Shown here: piece after piece, positions 59,901-64,000 of the stretch
Position numbering within the stretch: the first letter of the stretch is position 1
How the letters are laid out: every line of letters starts with the position of its first letter
Assembly (NCBI GenBank): GCA_020744425.1
Contig: JAGMUV010000007.1
Span: 434,001 to 498,000, forward strand
Source of the DNA: Dactylonectria macrodidyma
Lineage: Eukaryota; Ascomycota; Sordariomycetes; Hypocreales; Nectriaceae
Direction of reading: 5' to 3'
DNA: 64,000 nt
The notes under the pieces: model-generated
What the model saw: the letters and a program-made list of their open reading frames with translations, nothing else
Databases searched by the model: none
What the model was told of the DNA's origin: nothing
Position numbers and translations under genes: made by a program

Positions 59901-62900
59901 TCCCCAGCCAGTTCTATTGGGATTCCCTTCGAGTTTCCTGCAATGTTCATCCAACAATTGATTCAATTAGACCCTCTACAGTCAGAATCGCCGTTTGGAT
60001 CACCAGTGGTTCACCATGAGGTTTTGAAGATGATGGTCTAGGGTAGGGTTGTTCGTTTTGTTGGTCGAACTGTGAATATCTTACTATGCTAAACGCGATT
60101 TGGCTAGAATCTGTATGGAATAATTAAGAATCCAATCGTTGTCTCATTGCTAATCTAGATTCGCTTTTTTGGCAGCAGGCGATCTTCTTGGGTGATGTCA
60201 AGCACTTGTCACGGTATTCACTATAAGGCGCGGCCCAGCTGTCAAAGGTCCTTGACCACATCACTTCAGTTTCATCACATGTATAGTAAGACAAGTAGAG
60301 AAACTACTGGAGAGTTCCAAATAGTGGTGCATTCTCCTTGAGGCTGACACCGTACACTCATGCATATGTTCTCAACGTCTCTCATACATGGCCGGTTAGA
60401 TCTGCTTTGGCCGTCAACCAATCACGAAAGGTATCATGTAGTATGGGGGCGCACCCTTAATAGTTGGGAAGAACTACGTGGGAGTGATATCATTATGGAA
60501 AGCCTATGAAATAAATATAAGCTAATCTTCGATATGGTGATAGTACACCCAGGCCAGCCATGCTTCACTTCCATCCACGCTTGCTACTCATCGCAGTCCG
60601 CCAAATATTGGCAGAGGGACGTACAGAAACAAGCCCCAGAAAACATCATCATCGTTCGATACGATAAATTAAGGCGGCCTCTAAGAGCCTGCGCCAAGAT
60701 CGATGCACATCGTGAGCTTGACATGGAACAGGGGTGGAGGGTAAGTCGGGACTGTCAAAACAGGAGTCAAATGATCCCAAAGGTGGGTGATTGGAGCGCA
60801 CTTGAAACAACCCTTTTACGTTCGATCTTGCATACAGAACGTAGATGCTGCACGACAAACCCGTTATGGTAAACGTTGGCTGTCACTTTGTTGCACCGCA
60901 TGATGGTGTCCACCCAGCACACCGAAGATCTTTAACTGGTGGAGGACCCCTAATCGAACTCAAATGATCCGCGTGAAGTTGATTAAGGTTATTGGGGGTT
61001 TCAGAAACTCATCCTTTCATGTCACCCCACTGGTTCACTCCTCGTCTGACCCTCGTGACGTGATGACTTAGAGCGACTTCATACAAGGACAATCCTGTGA
61101 AGGAGATGCTAGTAGGAGAAGGAATTGGGATGTGAATGAGAAACGTCAAAACTTGTGATATCGTTGGAGAGTAATATAATGCTAGGTAGCTATTCCGAAA
61201 ATGAGCTCTTGTATTTGTCATTGAAATGGCGAGTATGGTCGATGTCACCAACAGGGAGGCGTGCCCGGTCCACTGCGCTTTGCGCTTCAGCTCTAAAAAC
61301 AGAATTGTGATTGCCGAAAAGCATGGTTAGGGGCACCGACGCTAAGTCACGCTGTCGTCGAGGAATTGGTCCGGGCAAGTTTCCATGAGAGAGTTGCTGA
61401 TCAGGGGGAAGTCACCTATCTTGAATCACGGATCTAAGCAGTGGTATTGAGCACTGCAGGCACTTGACTGCTCCAGGCTCAAGTGAATAAATAGGCTCGA
61501 GAGCTGGGTAGATGAGTTGACGAGCAATGGACATTATTAGTTGATCAAGTTTCTGTCATTGGTGGAAGGACCCAGCTTGTCTGAGTTGGTCGATGCGCAT
61601 CGCCTGTCGACACTCCTTTCTATGCAATCACAGTCATTGAAGAGATAACAAGAATATGTACCCCGAATAGCCAGTCAATTGATAACGTTGATCTGCGATT
61701 TGCTACGACTGAACAATGATTAGTAGCTGAGTCGACCCCCATTCGTCTCGATTCTGGCAAAGACTTAGCAAGCGTAACGATGTGACTAATAAACCTGATT
61801 TTGGAGATTTGAATCTTACAGATGATGTTGTCACTACATTTTAGAAGATCATGTTGGAGAGTTTCGTCGGGATGCCGTTGGACGTGGATAACTTGGGGAT
61901 ATAACGGACGGAAGAGTCCGCTTTGACAACTACGTGAATACAAGCGCGACCGCTCTATAGCCATTTCAAGTCTAATAATAGTCAAGAGTAGGGAAAGGGC
62001 GCCTCGAAGACGGTTGATCTTCTTTCGGACGAATAAACCGATTCGTCGCAAACTCGACATGGTCCTAGTATTGCAGGAACTGGTTTACATGGCACCGTAG
62101 GAATTAGTCCTAAGTATGAGCTGTCATTGGCTCGAGAGTCTCCGACATCCCATTCAGCTGCTTTGTGAGAAGCATAGAATTAAGGTATAATTGGATAGGG
62201 CGCTGCATATGTGGATGCTGTCATCCTTGTCTGTGCGTCATTGTGACCTGTGGCTTCTTACGAGCATATGCGACGGTTGAAGAGCAAATCGGTTACTTTG
62301 ATGTAGGACCGACTGATATCTTGCTGTCATCAAATTATCAACTATTTAATCTAGAACGTGGCCTGTCCATCACCTGCCCAAGTGAGTCTGAAGACTTCCG
62401 TGAGTGACGTCAGCGTGCCGTTGATGATGCCAGCTCCTACCCCCACTTTTGACGGTGATGAATAATTGTAAACTGTTCACCAGCCGTTTTCGTTCCAATG
62501 GTTTACCCGAACCCCATCTTTGGTGCCAACTCCGCTCCGTCGTCGGATGCTCGCGTCTCGCGACTTTGATTGAGCCAGCGAGATTCCAGAGGACACGTTC
62601 AATCGTCGGCCGAAACTTGGGCCGGGCTTTGTAAGTGGGGAGAGGAAGAGGGGAGAGGTGGAAGGCCCGTGTGTGCAGCGGGTGATACGAGATGAACGAT
62701 AAATACTGGCCTCTGCTGCTTTCGCCTCGTTTTAGGAAGACGGACGAGCTACCAGGACCAGGCCTACAGAATTGAGTCTCCCAGGGGGTTTTCGGTTACT
62801 GCCTTGGTCTTTGCAACTAGGCGCGAGATCTGCACTTCCAGGGCCAGCGATCGGGACGTGGATACCCCCGCCTTCACTGAGTTTCACCACCAAACCCAGC

Positions 62901-62965
62901 AGCAGCCCAGCCAGCTCATCAACTACAGACGATTATTAGGCCATTAACTATCGACGATCATCATC
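47984..62965. other. 15-kb interval without recognisable genes
   Basis: This lies between two divergent start codons. The composition is ordinary, not the AT-saturated state of the RIP region. 48.0-49.7 kb is G/T-rich on the plus strand (a pyrimidine-rich leader for the minus-strand gene). 49.7-59.7 kb has many short overlapping frames with uneven composition; the longest, 257 codons (58241-59014, minus), shows no domain. 59.7-62.4 kb is more AT-rich. A 146-codon minus-strand ATG frame at 61620-62060 has a more protein-like start (MSSLRRIGLFVRKKINRLRG) but is unrecognised. A CRE-type octamer TGACGTCA sits at 62405-62412, about 555 bp before the next gene. No tRNA, rRNA or transposon ends were seen. 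Confidence 0.5.
49194..49223. repeat. ACGAG pentanucleotide microsatellite
   Basis: About six perfect pentamer units (ACGAG) in the long intergenic region. No evident role. Confidence 0.85.
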
Positions 62966-63895
62966 ATGGCATTTACTGCCGAGCCCTACGACGAGGCGAC
63001 GGCAGCGACGTGGCTGGTCTGCGTCACGTGCGGCACTCAGTTCCCGACGGCCGACCGGGATGCCGTCAAGAGCTGCCACATCTGCGACGACCCGCGCCAG
63101 TTCGTGCCCGCGTCAGGGCAGTCGTTTACGACGATGGAGGATGTCTCGAAGACGCATAGCAACGAGTTCTCGGCTTGCGCATCGGACTCGCGGATTACCT
63201 TCATCTCGTCGACGCCTAAGTTTGCCATCGGGCAGCGGGCGATGCTGATCAAGACGCCGGGCGGCAACATCTTGTGGGATTGCATCTCGTTGCTGGACGA
63301 CGACACGATTGCTAAGATTGAGGCTCGCGGCGGGCTCAAGGCCATCGTCATCAGTCACCCGCACTTTTACAGCACCCATGTGCAGTGGGCGCGGGTCTTC
63401 AAGTGCCCCGTGTACTTGGCCGCCGAGGACAAGACATGGGCGACCATGGCATCGGGACACCAGGTGGCCCTGGAGCAGACCGAGACTGAGATCGAAGGCT
63501 TGGGAGTCAAGGCTATTAAGTTGGGCGGGCATTTCCCTGGATCCATGGTCATGCAATTCGACCGGCACCTCCTGATCGCCGACACGCTGATGACCACCTT
63601 TTCAGGCGTTGGCAAGTCAGACGTCGATGCTCTAGGTGCCGCCCGCCCGAAGCCGCCGGGGCTCAACTCGTTTGCGTTCCTCTACAGCATCCCCAACTTC
63701 ATCCCCCTCAGCGTGGAGGAGATGGCGCGGATGTGGGATATATTGCGGAAGTACGACTTCCAGGAGACGCACGGCGGGTTTGCGGGCATGGACATTGTCG
63801 ACGCGGGCGTGAAGCAGAGGGTGCTGGATAGCATGCATATCCAGGCCCAGCACATGGGATACGGGGATCATGAGTTTATGAAGTTGACGCTGTAA
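62966..63895 (+). CDS. Metallo-beta-lactamase-fold protein with N-terminal zinc ribbon
   Basis: 309-residue single-exon protein. The N-terminus has a four-Cys zinc ribbon (C19-x2-C22 and C37-x2-C40, VCVTCGTQF and SCHICDD), followed by PRQFVPASGQ. The rest fits a metallo-beta-lactamase fold: FAIGQRAMLIKTPGGNILWD is the strand pair before the metal site, then VISHPHFYSTH. The canonical H-x-H-x-D-H is altered here: the His residues are at 131, 133 and 138, and no Asp stands at the usual place. Further candidate ligands are H189 (LGGHFPGS) and D206 (LLIADTLMTT). The pattern resembles an uncharacterised fungal MBL-like family with the same ribbon; the substrate is unknown. The ATG at 62966 follows a leader with no closer in-frame start. 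It is complete and intact, stopping at 63893-63895. Confidence 0.85.
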   Translation: MAFTAEPYDEATAATWLVCVTCGTQFPTADRDAVKSCHICDDPRQFVPASGQSFTTMEDVSKTHSNEFSACASDSRITFISSTPKFAIGQRAMLIKTPGGNILWDCISLLDDDTIAKIEARGGLKAIVISHPHFYSTHVQWARVFKCPVYLAAEDKTWATMASGHQVALEQTETEIEGLGVKAIKLGGHFPGSMVMQFDRHLLIADTLMTTFSGVGKSDVDALGAARPKPPGLNSFAFLYSIPNFIPLSVEEMARMWDILRKYDFQETHGGFAGMDIVDAGVKQRVLDSMHIQAQHMGYGDHEFMKLTL

Positions 63896-64000
63896 TTTGA
63901 GGACTAGATGATACCACGCGTGAAGGGGAGAATGATGCAATGAGGATACCATAGTACAGCACTTGTCGCTCTTGATACAAAGAAAAAAAAATTATTCCAT

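Overview
The window is 64 kb of a filamentous ascomycete (Pezizomycotina) nuclear chromosome, most probably a sordariomycete. The basis is spliced genes with 20 short GT-AG introns (45-106 bp, many with a visible CTRAC-type branch site), fungal-type protein architectures (fused PurK-PurE Ade2, Cdc24 with CH/DH/PH/PB1 domains, Yvh1, Rtt106, Vps60), and one AT-saturated transposon corpse that looks like repeat-induced point mutation (RIP). The species cannot be named from the sequence alone. Twelve protein genes could be supported by eye. No tRNA or rRNA gene and no CRISPR array was seen.

Layout. 1-1149: 3' part of a YVH1-type phosphatase (+). 1150-7467: gene-poor gap. 7468-8182: VFA1, a Vps4-associated protein (-), divergent from RTT106 at 8636-10366 (+), a histone chaperone. 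10895-11548: LITAF-type zinc protein (-). 13204-15256: ADE2, purine synthesis (+). 15738-16110: MRP10, mitochondrial ribosome (+). 17374-20654: CDC24, the Cdc42 exchange factor (-). 20655-29418: 8.8 kb gap with a decayed three-copy tandem repeat near 27.6-28.2 kb. 29419-32831: F-box/WD40 ubiquitin-ligase subunit resembling FWD-1 (+). 33269-33907: VPS60, ESCRT-III (-). 34172-38153: TIR-bounded DNA transposon with RIP-like AT-rich interior, a second TIR insertion nested in its left arm and an island of normal composition inside. 39127-43271: large disordered hypothetical protein (+). 46167-47983: proline/serine-rich hypothetical protein (-). 47984-62965: 15 kb with no recognisable gene. 62966-63895: metallo-beta-lactamase-fold protein with an N-terminal zinc ribbon (+).

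The genes are housekeeping or core regulatory functions and do not form a metabolic cluster. Weak themes are the endosomal ESCRT/Vps4 machinery (VFA1, VPS60, possibly the LITAF protein), chromatin (RTT106), polarity (CDC24) and protein turnover (F-box/WD). The more unusual material is outside the genes: the nested TIR element, the un-mutated island inside it, the ~200-bp diverged tandem repeat and the very long gene-free intervals of ordinary base composition.
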